The notes: generated by a model not told the origin, from the sequence alone. 64,000 bases of DNA from an uncultured Flavobacteriaceae bacterium (GCA_947494325.1 CANLUS010000001.1:186001-250000); one strand, 5' to 3'; shown: positions 46,826 through 56,768, counted from the first letter of the stretch. Translations and numbers: made by a program.

Positions 46826-46885
46826 GATTTATGTGATTTTATAATTAGTATGTCACAAATATCAGCATCACTATCCTTTATTTTA

Positions 46886-46911
46886 GTTAACCAACGTTAA
46901 CGTGTGTTAAC
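46886..46911. promoter_or_regulatory. Three GTTAAC sites at exact 10-bp spacing
   Basis: gttaac at 46886-46891, 46896-46901 and 46906-46911. Each is a 6-bp palindrome and successive copies are one helical turn apart. They lie between the divergent GLPGLI operon and the histidine kinase gene. A similar, less regular set (gttaaa at 45568 and 45579, tttaac at 45588) lies upstream of GLPGLI protein 1. Confidence 0.6.
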
Positions 46912-46938
46912 CGATTAGTTTTCTTACAATTTAACATT

Positions 46939-46946
46939 TACATTTG
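46939..46946 (+). promoter_or_regulatory. -7 box (TACATTTG) of the histidine kinase gene
   Basis: An exact TAnnTTTG match ending 5 bases before the ATG at 46951, implying a leaderless transcript. Confidence 0.55.
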
Positions 46947-46950
46947 ACCT

Positions 46951-48489
46951 ATGAATGATAAACGTTACAGTTACATTTTATATACGATCGTCTTAGTCAT
47001 CTTAGTAACAATTGGTATCCAAATCTATTGGAATTACAAAAATTATCTTACTAATAAACAGCAATTAGTCAATGATGTACAGGCTAGTTTAGATAAAGCC
47101 GTAGATGATTATTATGCTGATTTGGCTCAAAAAACAACGCTAGGATTTTCTTTTGCAAGTCCGGGTCAAGCCGATGTTTTTGCTAAAAACAGCCCATTCA
47201 GTAAAATTCTGAGCGAAATCGATGAAAAAACAGGGGAATTTAAAAATCTAGATTCAGTCAAAACCCACAATATAAAAGGCGTAACTGTTTTTAGAGGATT
47301 CAAAGCAGATTCTATGATGCAAGATCATAGAGCTAAAAACAAATCTATCTCTATCGATTCTTTTAAAGCTAAGATCAAGACATTAAAAAAGGAAACCGAT
47401 TCCTTAGATTTATCAAACATACAACTCTTAACTTCGAAAGTAATTGTTTCTATTAACAATGATAGTTTAGATATCAAAAAAGTTGATAGTATATTAAAAC
47501 TTGAACTGGCTAGTAAAAACATTTCTGTTGACTATGATCTGGCCTACATTAAAAATTCACATGACCGGTCCTTTCATGCTAAAACTACAGAAGAAGCTAT
47601 TGACTCATTAAAACCTCTAAAAAAAAGAACACTTCAAACATTTTCACGATCGTCGTTTCTACCTGATAACAGTGACCTGAATATTAGCTTTTCAAACGAA
47701 ACTAAAGTAGTGTTAAAACGCATATTAGGCGGTATTGCTATTTCTACATTACTTGTGTTGGCCGTAATAAGTTGCTTGTTTTATTTGCTCAGAATTATCA
47801 AACATCAAAAGCAATTAGCAGAAGTAAAGAATGATCTTATTAGCAATATTACACACGAATTTAAGACACCTATCGCCACTATAAGTGTAGCCTTAGAAAG
47901 TCTTACCAATTTTAATAGTATTGAAGATAAAGTAAAATCTAAAAGATATATTGATGTGTCTTCTGATCAATTGTCTAAACTTACGACTATGGTTGAAAAA
48001 CTATTGGAAACAGCAACCTTAGATAGTGATAGTCTTCAATTAAATACGGAAGAAACAAACATGGTAGATCTACTTACCACACTAAGTCAACGCTATCAAG
48101 GCCAAGGTATTAACAAGACGATTCAAACTAGTTTTAAAATAGAGGAATTGTCAACTCACATTGATGTTTTTCACTTTGAAAATGCCCTCAATAATATTTT
48201 AGACAATGCCATAAAATATGGTGGAGATATCATTACAATTGATTTAATTCCGAAAAATAATAGCTTCGAGATTTTAATTTCTGATAATGGAACAGGAATT
48301 AACAAAGTAAATAAAGATCGGATTTTTGAAAAATTTTATCGAATCCCACAAGGAAATAAACATGACGTGAAAGGCTTCGGAATAGGGCTTTATTATACCA
48401 AAACTATTGTTGACAAACATGGAGGGTCAATCGCATTAGATCTAAACAATTCGTTAACTACTTTTAAAATAACAATGCTGAATGCCTGA
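46951..48489 (+). CDS. Sensor histidine kinase
   Basis: 512 residues. Membrane segments at about 9-27 and 263-281 frame a 235-residue periplasmic sensor without a known domain signature. The H-box ISNITHEFKTP places the phosphorylated His at 302. The N box NNILDNAIKYGG, G1 ISDNGTGI and G2 GFGIGLYY follow. No HAMP domain is seen. It overlaps the response regulator by 8 bases. Divergence from the GLPGLI operon suggests that operon as its target. Confidence 0.93.
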   Translation: MNDKRYSYILYTIVLVILVTIGIQIYWNYKNYLTNKQQLVNDVQASLDKAVDDYYADLAQKTTLGFSFASPGQADVFAKNSPFSKILSEIDEKTGEFKNLDSVKTHNIKGVTVFRGFKADSMMQDHRAKNKSISIDSFKAKIKTLKKETDSLDLSNIQLLTSKVIVSINNDSLDIKKVDSILKLELASKNISVDYDLAYIKNSHDRSFHAKTTEEAIDSLKPLKKRTLQTFSRSSFLPDNSDLNISFSNETKVVLKRILGGIAISTLLVLAVISCLFYLLRIIKHQKQLAEVKNDLISNITHEFKTPIATISVALESLTNFNSIEDKVKSKRYIDVSSDQLSKLTTMVEKLLETATLDSDSLQLNTEETNMVDLLTTLSQRYQGQGINKTIQTSFKIEELSTHIDVFHFENALNNILDNAIKYGGDIITIDLIPKNNSFEILISDNGTGINKVNKDRIFEKFYRIPQGNKHDVKGFGIGLYYTKTIVDKHGGSIALDLNNSLTTFKITMLNA

Positions 48490-49165
48490 TCCTATAAAAA
48501 TATTACTTGCAGAAGATGAAGCTTCCTTAGGAATGATCATTAAAGAAAGTCTTGAAACAAGAGATTTTGAAGTTCTATTATGTAATAACGGCGTAGAAGC
48601 CTTAAAAACATATCAGAACGAATCGCCTGAATTGTTAGTTTTAGATGTTATGATGCCCAAAAAAGATGGTTTTACCTTGGCCAAGGAAATTAGGGCGATT
48701 GACGATGCCATCCCTATCATATTTTTAACGGCTAAATCGCAAACGCAAGATGTTGTCGAAGGTTTCACGATTGGTGGTAATGATTACTTAAAAAAACCAT
48801 TTAGTATGGAAGAGCTGATCGTACGAATTCATAATTTACTCAACAGCACTCAACTTCAAAAAAAGACTGAAATACTTCATATTGGAAACTATACATTTGA
48901 TTTTCCCAAACAAAAATTACGTTTTAATGATGAAGAAAGTATTCAACTTACACATAGAGAAGCACATTTATTATTTCATTTAATAAAAAATAAAAATGAA
49001 GTATTAGATCGGTCTGTAATTTTAAATAAGTTATGGGGAAATGATGACTTTTTTAGTGCCCGTAGCATGGATGTATTCATTAGTAAACTTCGCAAAAAGT
49101 TGAAACAAGACAATACTATTGAGATATTGAATGTTCGTGGTTTTGGGTATAAATTGGTTTGTTAG
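48482..49165 (+). CDS. OmpR-family response regulator
   Basis: 227 residues. Receiver: acidic pair EDE near residue 11, phosphorylated Asp55 in LVLDVMMPKKDG, Lys in LKKPFSMEEL. Effector: winged HTH of the OmpR type with RSMDVFISKLRKKL and the end NVRGFGYKL. The partner of the overlapping histidine kinase gene. The triple GTTAAC array is the natural candidate binding site. Confidence 0.95.
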   Translation: MPDPIKILLAEDEASLGMIIKESLETRDFEVLLCNNGVEALKTYQNESPELLVLDVMMPKKDGFTLAKEIRAIDDAIPIIFLTAKSQTQDVVEGFTIGGNDYLKKPFSMEELIVRIHNLLNSTQLQKKTEILHIGNYTFDFPKQKLRFNDEESIQLTHREAHLLFHLIKNKNEVLDRSVILNKLWGNDDFFSARSMDVFISKLRKKLKQDNTIEILNVRGFGYKLVC

Positions 49166-49264
49166 TATTTTTAGATTGATTCTTAGTTTATTTTTTTTGA
49201 ACTAACTTGTAACTATCAATAGTTTATTTAACGACGATATACTTTAACAAATTAATCAACAACT

Positions 49265-50239
49265 ATGTCTACTCCTAGTACAATTGAACCTCAATGTTTC
49301 AACACGCTCAAATCATTTATACTCTTAATTTTATTCTTGACATTTATACCTTCCTCCGTAAATTCTCAAGAGGCTCCAATTAAGTTAAAGTACCTTGGAA
49401 CCGCAGGTTGGGAAATATCAGATGGTACGATTACCGTGCTTATTGATCCGTATATTTCGCGATTCAAATTAGGTACTGGCCCAGGTGTGAGTAGCAAAGA
49501 TAAAAGGGAAACTGTAAAAAGAACAGATGTTGCCGTTTCTGACACATTGACCATCGATAGTTTAATTACAAAAGTTGATTTTATTTTGGTTCATCATTCA
49601 CATTTTGATCATTTGTCAGATGTGCCTTATATCGCAAAAAAAACTGGAGCAAAAGTTATCGGTACTGAAACTACATGTAATATTTTACGAGCATATGGTA
49701 TCCCTAATGACCAGCTATATCCTGTAAAAGGCGGTGAAGATTATCAGTTTGAAAGTTTCGCTGTAAAAATTATGCCATCTATTCATTCTGCACTAAATAA
49801 CAAGCATTACATAGACAATAGGGTGTATTCGGAAGTACCCAAAGCTCCGTTAAAAATATCTGAATTTATAGAAGGTGGTTCCCTTATGTTTCTAGCGCGT
49901 TTTAAGCATCATGATGTATTAACTATGGGTTCTATGAATTTTATTGAAAGAGAATTGCACGGTCTAAAGCCTGATGTATTATTGGCCGGCGTAAATCGTT
50001 CACAATTGGGTCTTTATAAATACAATGAACGCCTCCTTGCTGGCACGAATTATCCGGATGTTATAATTCCAACACATTGGGACAACTTTAGACTACCATA
50101 TGGTTTCTCTCAAAAAGCAAACGTTGAAAACAAGCTACTTCCTTTTAAAAAAGAAGTCAAAAAAATAGCACCACAGATAAGAGTCATTATTCCTACACAT
50201 TTAGAAACTATCACTCTTCAAAAAAGAACAAAACCGTAG
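49265..50239 (+). CDS. Exported MBL-fold metallohydrolase (UlaG-like)
   Basis: 324 residues, hydrophobic N-terminus with signal cleavage near SVNSQ. The zinc motif HHSHFDHLSD (HxHxDH) and the start IKLKYLGTAGWEIS fit the UlaG/UPF0173 branch of metallo-beta-lactamase folds. Later His residues HWDNFR and PTHLE complete the set. Substrate unknown. It appears to be a single gene. Confidence 0.85.
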   Translation: MSTPSTIEPQCFNTLKSFILLILFLTFIPSSVNSQEAPIKLKYLGTAGWEISDGTITVLIDPYISRFKLGTGPGVSSKDKRETVKRTDVAVSDTLTIDSLITKVDFILVHHSHFDHLSDVPYIAKKTGAKVIGTETTCNILRAYGIPNDQLYPVKGGEDYQFESFAVKIMPSIHSALNNKHYIDNRVYSEVPKAPLKISEFIEGGSLMFLARFKHHDVLTMGSMNFIERELHGLKPDVLLAGVNRSQLGLYKYNERLLAGTNYPDVIIPTHWDNFRLPYGFSQKANVENKLLPFKKEVKKIAPQIRVIIPTHLETITLQKRTKP

Positions 50240-50413
50240 TGTTTTTAGTTAAAATGCATAGCTAATTACTAAGGCAAGACATTCGAAAACTATAGCATCA
50301 TTAGAACTTCAATTTAAATGATGACATAAGAAAAGAAAAACTAACTTTCGTAGTATATTTAATCTTACGGTCTCTAATAATATTCTGAACAAACCCTTTT
50401 ATCTAAAAAGATG

Positions 50414-50421
50414 TATTTTTG
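50414..50421 (+). promoter_or_regulatory. -7 box (TATTTTTG) of the dus gene
   Basis: A consensus match that lies inside the longest open frame beginning at 50411, so that ATG is upstream of the predicted transcription start. Confidence 0.5.
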
Positions 50422-50437
50422 CATCAAAATTCGATTT

Positions 50438-51430
50438 TTGGTAAAAATAGGCGACATAGAATTACCTGATTTTCCTTTGCTTTTAGCACCAATGGAAGAT
50501 GTCAGTGACCCACCGTTTAGGGCGTTGTGTAAAGAACAAGGCGCAGATGTAGTGTATACGGAGTTCATTTCTAGCGAAGGCTTGATTCGTGATGCCGCCA
50601 AGAGTACCATGAAGCTTGATATCTACGAAAAAGAACGCCCTGTTGGTATTCAGATTTTCGGAGCCAACTTAGATAGTATGCTACGTTCGGTCGAAATTGT
50701 AGAAAAATCGAATCCAGATATTATCGATATCAATTTTGGATGCCCCGTAAAAAAAGTAGTTTCTAAAGGTGCTGGTGCGGGTATTTTAAAGGATATTGAT
50801 TTGATGGTTTCCTTAACGGAAGCCATGGTAAAACATACTAAATTACCTATTACTGTAAAAACACGACTAGGTTGGGATCATGACTCGATTCGTATTGTTG
50901 AAGTTGCCGAACGTTTACAAGATGTAGGTATTAAATCTATTGCCATCCATGGGCGCACAAGAGCGCAAATGTATAAAGGTGATGCCGATTGGAAACCTAT
51001 TGCAGATGTAAAAAACAATCAAAGAATGCATATTCCAGTTTTCGGAAATGGTGATATTTCAACTCCTGAAAAAGCGCAAGAAATGCGTGATGATTATGGA
51101 CTTGACGGCGCCATGATCGGTAGAGCCACCATTGGATATCCTTGGTTTTTTAATGAGGTAAAACACTTCTTTAAAACGGGGCAACATTTGGCACCGCCTA
51201 CCATTGCAGAGCGTGTTGAAGTCGCCCGCCGCCATTTACAAATGTCGATTGATTGGAAAGGAGACCGTTTAGGAGTCGTTGAAACTCGAAGACATTATAC
51301 TAATTACTTTAAAGGTATCCCTCATTTTAAAGAATACCGCATGAAAATGGTCACTAGTGATGACGCTGCTGATGTATTCGCCGCTTTTGATGAAGTACTA
51401 GATGTTTTTGGTGATCATCAATTCGTTTAA
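50438..51430 (+). CDS. dusB: tRNA-dihydrouridine synthase (DusB type)
   Basis: 330 residues from the TTG at 50438, giving (M)VKIGDIELPDFPLLLAPM, the usual start. The ATG at 50411 overlaps the promoter box. FMN barrel with LLAPMEDVSDPPFR, catalytic Cys in INFGCPVKKVVSKG, and TRLGWDHDS and HGRTRAQMYKG. It reduces uridines in the tRNA D loop using NADPH. Confidence 0.94.
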   Translation: MVKIGDIELPDFPLLLAPMEDVSDPPFRALCKEQGADVVYTEFISSEGLIRDAAKSTMKLDIYEKERPVGIQIFGANLDSMLRSVEIVEKSNPDIIDINFGCPVKKVVSKGAGAGILKDIDLMVSLTEAMVKHTKLPITVKTRLGWDHDSIRIVEVAERLQDVGIKSIAIHGRTRAQMYKGDADWKPIADVKNNQRMHIPVFGNGDISTPEKAQEMRDDYGLDGAMIGRATIGYPWFFNEVKHFFKTGQHLAPPTIAERVEVARRHLQMSIDWKGDRLGVVETRRHYTNYFKGIPHFKEYRMKMVTSDDAADVFAAFDEVLDVFGDHQFV

Positions 51431-51434
51431 TAAT

Positions 51435-52301
51435 TCAACCTTTCTTCGGTCTCATTAAACCTTCTTGCGCTACAGAGGCAATTAAATCTCCATTTCGAGT
51501 ATATATATGTCCTCGAGCAAATCCTCTAGCACCATAAGTACTTGGAGATTCTGTCGTAAATAGCATCCAATCATTAAAATCGAAATCTCTAAAAAACCAC
51601 ATGGAGTGATCGAGACTTGCCATACGAACATTACCGTGATTTGCTACACTTGCATTCGGGTACAAGGTAGAAGCTAAAATATTATAATCAGATATATAAG
51701 TTAACACTTGTTGCTTTGTAGGCATATCCAATACGGAAGTATCTCCTTTCAACTTGAACCACATATCTGCAAAAGGAGGCAAATTTTTCTTATCCATCGG
51801 ATTTACGATCATAGTTGGTTTAAATTCTAGAGGCCGCTCTATCGCTAAAAATTCTTTTAACTTGGATGGTAAGAAACTACCATATTGCTGATACATTTCT
51901 GCCCAACTCATTAGTTCTTCTGGTTGTTTCAAATCAGTTTTCATTGCTATTTGATGTTCATAACCATCTTCAATCATATGAAATGAAGCTGCCAAAATGA
52001 AAATAACCATCCCTTCCTGTTTCGCCGTCACTCTTCGCGTAGAAAAACTCCCTCCATCACGCATTATATCGACCTCATAAGAAATTGGTAGGTTCAAATT
52101 ACCTGCTTCCAAAAAGTAACTATGCAACGAATGTAATTTACGTTGATTTGTAATCGTTCGGTAGGCGGCATTGATTGCTTGCGCTAATACCTGACCTCCA
52201 AAAACATGCGGACTCCCAATTGTTTTACTTTTTCCAGAAAACGAATGTTCACTTACTTTTTCTAAAATTAAAATATCCAATAACTCTTTGACCGATTTCA
52301 T
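51435..52301 (-). CDS. tesB: Acyl-CoA thioesterase II
   Basis: 288 residues, a double hotdog. HVFGGQVLAQAINAAYRT and MASLDHSMWFFRDFDFNDW (catalytic Asp region) are TesB hallmarks. Hydrolyses acyl-CoA in the cytoplasm. Convergent with dusB, 4 bases apart with no clear terminator between. Confidence 0.94.
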   Translation of the reverse strand: MKSVKELLDILILEKVSEHSFSGKSKTIGSPHVFGGQVLAQAINAAYRTITNQRKLHSLHSYFLEAGNLNLPISYEVDIMRDGGSFSTRRVTAKQEGMVIFILAASFHMIEDGYEHQIAMKTDLKQPEELMSWAEMYQQYGSFLPSKLKEFLAIERPLEFKPTMIVNPMDKKNLPPFADMWFKLKGDTSVLDMPTKQQVLTYISDYNILASTLYPNASVANHGNVRMASLDHSMWFFRDFDFNDWMLFTTESPSTYGARGFARGHIYTRNGDLIASVAQEGLMRPKKG

Positions 52302-52360
52302 ATTTGATTTTTAAGAATCCAAATTAAGTACAATTTGCCGGATAATTTGTAAGAAATAAA

Positions 52361-52930
52361 TTAAAACTTAAACTTAAATCCAACAAGATAAGTATCATCA
52401 ATCTTTCCAAACGAAAGCTCCATATGTTCTTGTTGATAGGGCGTTGTAAATAAGTACGTACTTCCAATTCCAATTACAGCACCAGCAAGAATATCAGTAA
52501 CATCGTGCTTATCTGCATTGACACGTGTGAAGCCAGTATAACTGGAAAGAATATAGGCTGGTATTCCATATTTCCATCCGTAGCGACGTTGAATAAAAGA
52601 GGCGCTTTGAAACGTAACCGACGTATGTCCTGAAGGAAAAGCATTATTATTTTCCATGTTTGGACGTTGCTTGTCAATAAGCAATTTAAGCGTCATAGTA
52701 ACTGCAGTATTCGCCAGAAACCCTTTTGCAAATTGCCAAGTTCCTTTTGAATCTCCCTTTATAAAAGTGGCGCCCAAAGCGGCGGCTGGCAGTGCTACAA
52801 ACAAAATATCTCCAGAAGTTTCAACGGTTTTATCTTGCGAAAAAACAGGTGGTAAACACAAAAAAATGAGGCTATAAAGTATCAGTTTTTTAAGGGCAAG
52901 GCACTTAAGTTTAGATCGATAACAATTCAT
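52361..52930 (-). CDS. PAP2-family phosphatase
   Basis: 189 residues at most. The signal-like stretch (LKKLILYSLIFLCLPPVFSQ) begins near residue 13, so the true start may be an internal TTG. The PAP2 motifs are all present: KLLIDKQRPN, PSGHTSVTF and TRVNADKHDVTD. A membrane-linked lipid phosphate phosphatase acting on the periplasmic side. Substrate not determinable. Confidence 0.88.
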   Translation of the reverse strand: MNCYRSKLKCLALKKLILYSLIFLCLPPVFSQDKTVETSGDILFVALPAAALGATFIKGDSKGTWQFAKGFLANTAVTMTLKLLIDKQRPNMENNNAFPSGHTSVTFQSASFIQRRYGWKYGIPAYILSSYTGFTRVNADKHDVTDILAGAVIGIGSTYLFTTPYQQEHMELSFGKIDDTYLVGFKFKF

Positions 52931-52986
52931 GAATTCACATTCTAAGGTTTACACATAAACGTTCTAAAAATGAATAGATTGCTTTG

Positions 52987-55900
52987 TTAAAATCCGAATC
53001 CTATTTTAAATGCTAAACGTAATCCATCATCACTATTAAAAGCAGAGATGTTTCCAGTCATCATATTGGCTACATTCACAAATAGTCCTCCCCCAAAAGA
53101 AGTATTCCAATCATTTGAATTAAAAGCAACATCTGAAACCAACGAATTACTTACCCATACCTTCCCATAATCTGCTCCAGCGTAGACTCCAATATGAATC
53201 GGCAATAATCCCGTTTTCAAATTACTGAAGTTCCAACGTATATCAGTAGATTGTACGAAAGCACTTTTACCAGTGAAGCGTTCATTTCGATATCCTCGTA
53301 AGCCTGTATTCGCTCCTAAAAATGCTCCTTGATAAAATTCAAAATCGTCTCCTAAATTAAAATGACCGCGTGCCTTTGTGGCAAATACTAATTGACCACT
53401 TGGAATTAATTTGTAGTCAAACCCTAACTCCGGTATAACATATGCGAAACCTTTTGATGTACTTACATTGTTCTTGTATCCTGCTAATAAACTTACCTCC
53501 ATACCAAGTGTTGGAAATGCTTTATTATCGACATTATGAAAATGGTAATTAGCCTCGGCTCCATAAAAGTCTTGTTTATCGAATACGGTTTCCGGCACTA
53601 TATTAGGCAACTCTAAAAATCTTCCTTGAGTTCTATCAATTTCGTTCGATTCATAAAATCCTGTAAGCTTAAACTGAGCTCCCAAATCTCCTCTCCAAAT
53701 TACAGATGGAGCAACACTAAAGGTTCTTATTTTCACTCGATTATAATCTAAATCTACATCTAAACCATCATTTTCATCCGCCTCAGGGTTGGGTGTACTA
53801 TTACCAAATCCAAAAAAGTTGATGGCATAATTAGGACTATTAAAAGTAATATCTAACCCTAAATTTGCGTTACCAAAAACATTGGCTAATTCGCCGGTGT
53901 AATTGATATCATAACCACTAGTGGCGAAATAATACATGGCCGAAAAGGTATGTTGCGCGGTAAACGGATTACGTTCAAAGCCATACGCCGTATAGGTATT
54001 TATAAAACCAATTTTAAAACCGTCGTCGGGATTAGAACCAATTGAAGGGACTAGCTGATTTAAATTGTTTTTTAACTTTTTAAAATCGTAAACATTTGTT
54101 TCATAATTATCGCGTAATCGAATTCTTGCTTTTTCCCCTTGAGAGATATCATTCTTCTTAGATTTGTGATCATATACATAAACCTTACCTCCATCAGGTA
54201 TAAGATAGGTATCGTTATTTTGACCTCCTATAATCCGTACCTTAATTTTGGTATTCTTTCCTTTCACTTCAAATATGTCATCATCATCAAGGCCATAAAT
54301 CCAAATCTCTTTTGTATCATTACTATTGTAGGTTCGTTGATGAAAAACATCTGCCTTTTCTCCTTTTTTAATTCGATGAGCCGTTACGGTCACCTTGCCT
54401 TCTCCTAGGCATTCGATCATGAAATAATCATCTTTATCAGTACCTTTTACAATAGCAAAACGGTTGACCACATCAAAATATCTATCCGAAATAGCCTGTA
54501 AATTACTCCGTCTTCCTTTTAATTTCCTTTTAATCTCATCAGTTGTATTACCTCGTACTTCAATAGGAAAGTTCATGAATGCCTTATCAATTATTGCATC
54601 GGTTAAGTTCTCTTGAATATGTTTTACTTGAATGTCCCAATCTTCTTTAACAGATTCATTAATAAGGGCCATATCTAAAGGATACGGCTCAACATTTACA
54701 CCTTGCACATCCTTCAAGTCTGTATCATATTTCCGTAATAAGCGCGCCGTTGGAATTAACTTTACAGCCGATCCTAATAAAAATCCATCAGACATAATAG
54801 AAAAAGCCTGATCTCTGTCACGCGGCATAGGTTTATAAATTGTTTTTCCATTTTCTTTGAATTGTATCCAACGCCATTGATCTTCATGACGATCCCAATC
54901 ACCAATTAACATATCAAATAACCTTGCTCTAATATATGACGCTTCATCAATTACAAAATCTTCATCTTTATGGAGTTTTTTGAGAATGTCATCTGTACTA
55001 ATCAACTTGTTCGAAAACCCGAAACTTGCTTTATCTCCATGATCATTCGAAGCTCGTTCTTCAATCATGTACAATTCATCACCATATTCATCATTATAAA
55101 CACCTAAAGCAGGTTGCTTCGGGACATAATATAACGTTGGATTTGTATGATAGACACCAACAGCATCAGATAGATCACCTATAACGAAAGGAGCATAGGG
55201 ATGTGATCCCGCAAAGACATCATACAATAATCCTTCAGTAAAAGTATTGTCAAATTGCCCCTCTACATATTGATCTTTAAAAATAGTTGCTTGCAAATAC
55301 TGAGAAGGATTCTTTTTTAAAGCCCTTACAACATATTCACGTCCAGTCGGATCTTTCATCCGTAAAGATTTAGATTGATTTCCACCACCTCTTCTAACAG
55401 GTGTTAAACCCCCAAAAAGTGTATCTAAATTTACCGTTGGTGCCTCTACTTTTGTGCTAAAATATTTGCGATAGCGTTCTCCCCATAAAAATTTATAAAA
55501 TCCACTTTTTTCGGTTTGCTCCTCAGTATAAATCGAGGCTTTTACTGTTGCAGGAAAATCGGTCTTAAAATTTACTTTTTCTTTTTGCTTTGTTGGTAAA
55601 AATACCTCAGCATTATATACAATTGCATCATCTTTAACTGAATAAAAGGATACTTGAGAAGAACCATCTTTGAAAACATCTAGGCGAGCATATCCAGCTG
55701 CTCCATAAGAAAATTTGCCATTCCCTACATTTCTTGTTCCCGTTACTTTAGAGCCTGCACCACTTACAATTTGTGGAATATTGTCTTGTTTCAGGTATTG
55801 CAAGCTATGTTCATGACCAGAAACAAATATTACTTTGTCGTTCTGTTGAGATAAGGTAATTACTTGTTTCCTAAACTCATTATATCTTTTATGCTGCATA

Positions 55901-56688
55901 TCGGCCGGAGAAATACCGCTCGTTTTACGCAGAACATTTTTTAATGTTCCTACAATTGGTAACGGTTTCATATGACTCCCAAAAGTATATTGACCTCCAT
56001 GAGGTCCATTGGTAAACATGGGGTGATGTAATGCAACGACGGTAGTTTTACCCCTAGCTTTTTTTATCATTCCTCTTAATTCACTATAAAACTTAGCTCT
56101 TGTCTTTATTTCACAATCATCATTTATTGTTGGCTGATCGTCCCAATTTGTGATGTACCATTCAGAATCAATGATGATTAACTCAATATCATCTGAAATC
56201 TTTACCGACTTTAACGGACACCCATTTTCTGGTAAAAATGTATTCTTTCCTAACTTCTCTTCTACATACTTTTCTTGACGTTTCAGTCCTTTTAACCCCG
56301 AATACCAATCGTGATTTCCAGGGATGAAAATAGCTTCTCCTTTGAAATCTCTAACCGCCTGTATTTGTACATCTATACGATGCTCTGCTAATTCTCTACT
56401 GTCATTTTTTTTACCCGGTAAACCTTTAGGATAGATATTATCTCCCAAAAAAATCGCAGTACTGCTTTTTGTGGCCTCTTTTAAATCATTTTGGAAAGCC
56501 TCCAGTGCTGCCGACTTAGCACCTAAACTAGAATTTCCGGCATCACCAATTAGGTAAAAAGAATGTTCAATCTTTTTGTCTTGAGAAGGTACTTTTTCAT
56601 TTTGAGATTTGATATGTGAATTATATGTTGCACAGGAGCTAAAAAAAAGTACTAATATTAAAAGTAATAGGTTAGATCGATTTTTCAT
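52987..56688 (-). CDS. Lipoprotein: metallophosphatase + kinase-like domain + BamA-like barrel
   Basis: 1233 residues. Lipobox FSSC (Cys19). Residues 40-300 form a calcineurin-like phosphatase: GDA (48-50), GDNIY 82-86, GNHDW 124-128, HHP 221-223, GHEH 291-294. Residues about 430-650 look like a HipA/PI4K/FAM20-type kinase: EYVVRALKK (β3 Lys), FDMLIGDWDRHEDQW (catalytic D599, R600, H601) and PRDRDQAF (metal Asp626). About 700-850 is beta-rich. The rest is a surface-antigen/BamA-type barrel ending LAFKIGFGF. Such a barrel with phosphatase occurs in Bacteroidota. The kinase-like middle is my reading. Single gene. Confidence 0.8.
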   Translation of the reverse strand: MKNRSNLLLLILVLFFSSCATYNSHIKSQNEKVPSQDKKIEHSFYLIGDAGNSSLGAKSAALEAFQNDLKEATKSSTAIFLGDNIYPKGLPGKKNDSRELAEHRIDVQIQAVRDFKGEAIFIPGNHDWYSGLKGLKRQEKYVEEKLGKNTFLPENGCPLKSVKISDDIELIIIDSEWYITNWDDQPTINDDCEIKTRAKFYSELRGMIKKARGKTTVVALHHPMFTNGPHGGQYTFGSHMKPLPIVGTLKNVLRKTSGISPADMQHKRYNEFRKQVITLSQQNDKVIFVSGHEHSLQYLKQDNIPQIVSGAGSKVTGTRNVGNGKFSYGAAGYARLDVFKDGSSQVSFYSVKDDAIVYNAEVFLPTKQKEKVNFKTDFPATVKASIYTEEQTEKSGFYKFLWGERYRKYFSTKVEAPTVNLDTLFGGLTPVRRGGGNQSKSLRMKDPTGREYVVRALKKNPSQYLQATIFKDQYVEGQFDNTFTEGLLYDVFAGSHPYAPFVIGDLSDAVGVYHTNPTLYYVPKQPALGVYNDEYGDELYMIEERASNDHGDKASFGFSNKLISTDDILKKLHKDEDFVIDEASYIRARLFDMLIGDWDRHEDQWRWIQFKENGKTIYKPMPRDRDQAFSIMSDGFLLGSAVKLIPTARLLRKYDTDLKDVQGVNVEPYPLDMALINESVKEDWDIQVKHIQENLTDAIIDKAFMNFPIEVRGNTTDEIKRKLKGRRSNLQAISDRYFDVVNRFAIVKGTDKDDYFMIECLGEGKVTVTAHRIKKGEKADVFHQRTYNSNDTKEIWIYGLDDDDIFEVKGKNTKIKVRIIGGQNNDTYLIPDGGKVYVYDHKSKKNDISQGEKARIRLRDNYETNVYDFKKLKNNLNQLVPSIGSNPDDGFKIGFINTYTAYGFERNPFTAQHTFSAMYYFATSGYDINYTGELANVFGNANLGLDITFNSPNYAINFFGFGNSTPNPEADENDGLDVDLDYNRVKIRTFSVAPSVIWRGDLGAQFKLTGFYESNEIDRTQGRFLELPNIVPETVFDKQDFYGAEANYHFHNVDNKAFPTLGMEVSLLAGYKNNVSTSKGFAYVIPELGFDYKLIPSGQLVFATKARGHFNLGDDFEFYQGAFLGANTGLRGYRNERFTGKSAFVQSTDIRWNFSNLKTGLLPIHIGVYAGADYGKVWVSNSLVSDVAFNSNDWNTSFGGGLFVNVANMMTGNISAFNSDDGLRLAFKIGFGF

Positions 56689-56768
56689 AATTAATAAATT
56701 GGGGTTCTAGAATAAAGATACTAAATCAAAAATAATTTATAGGTCGGTTCAGCTTTGTATAACATTCA

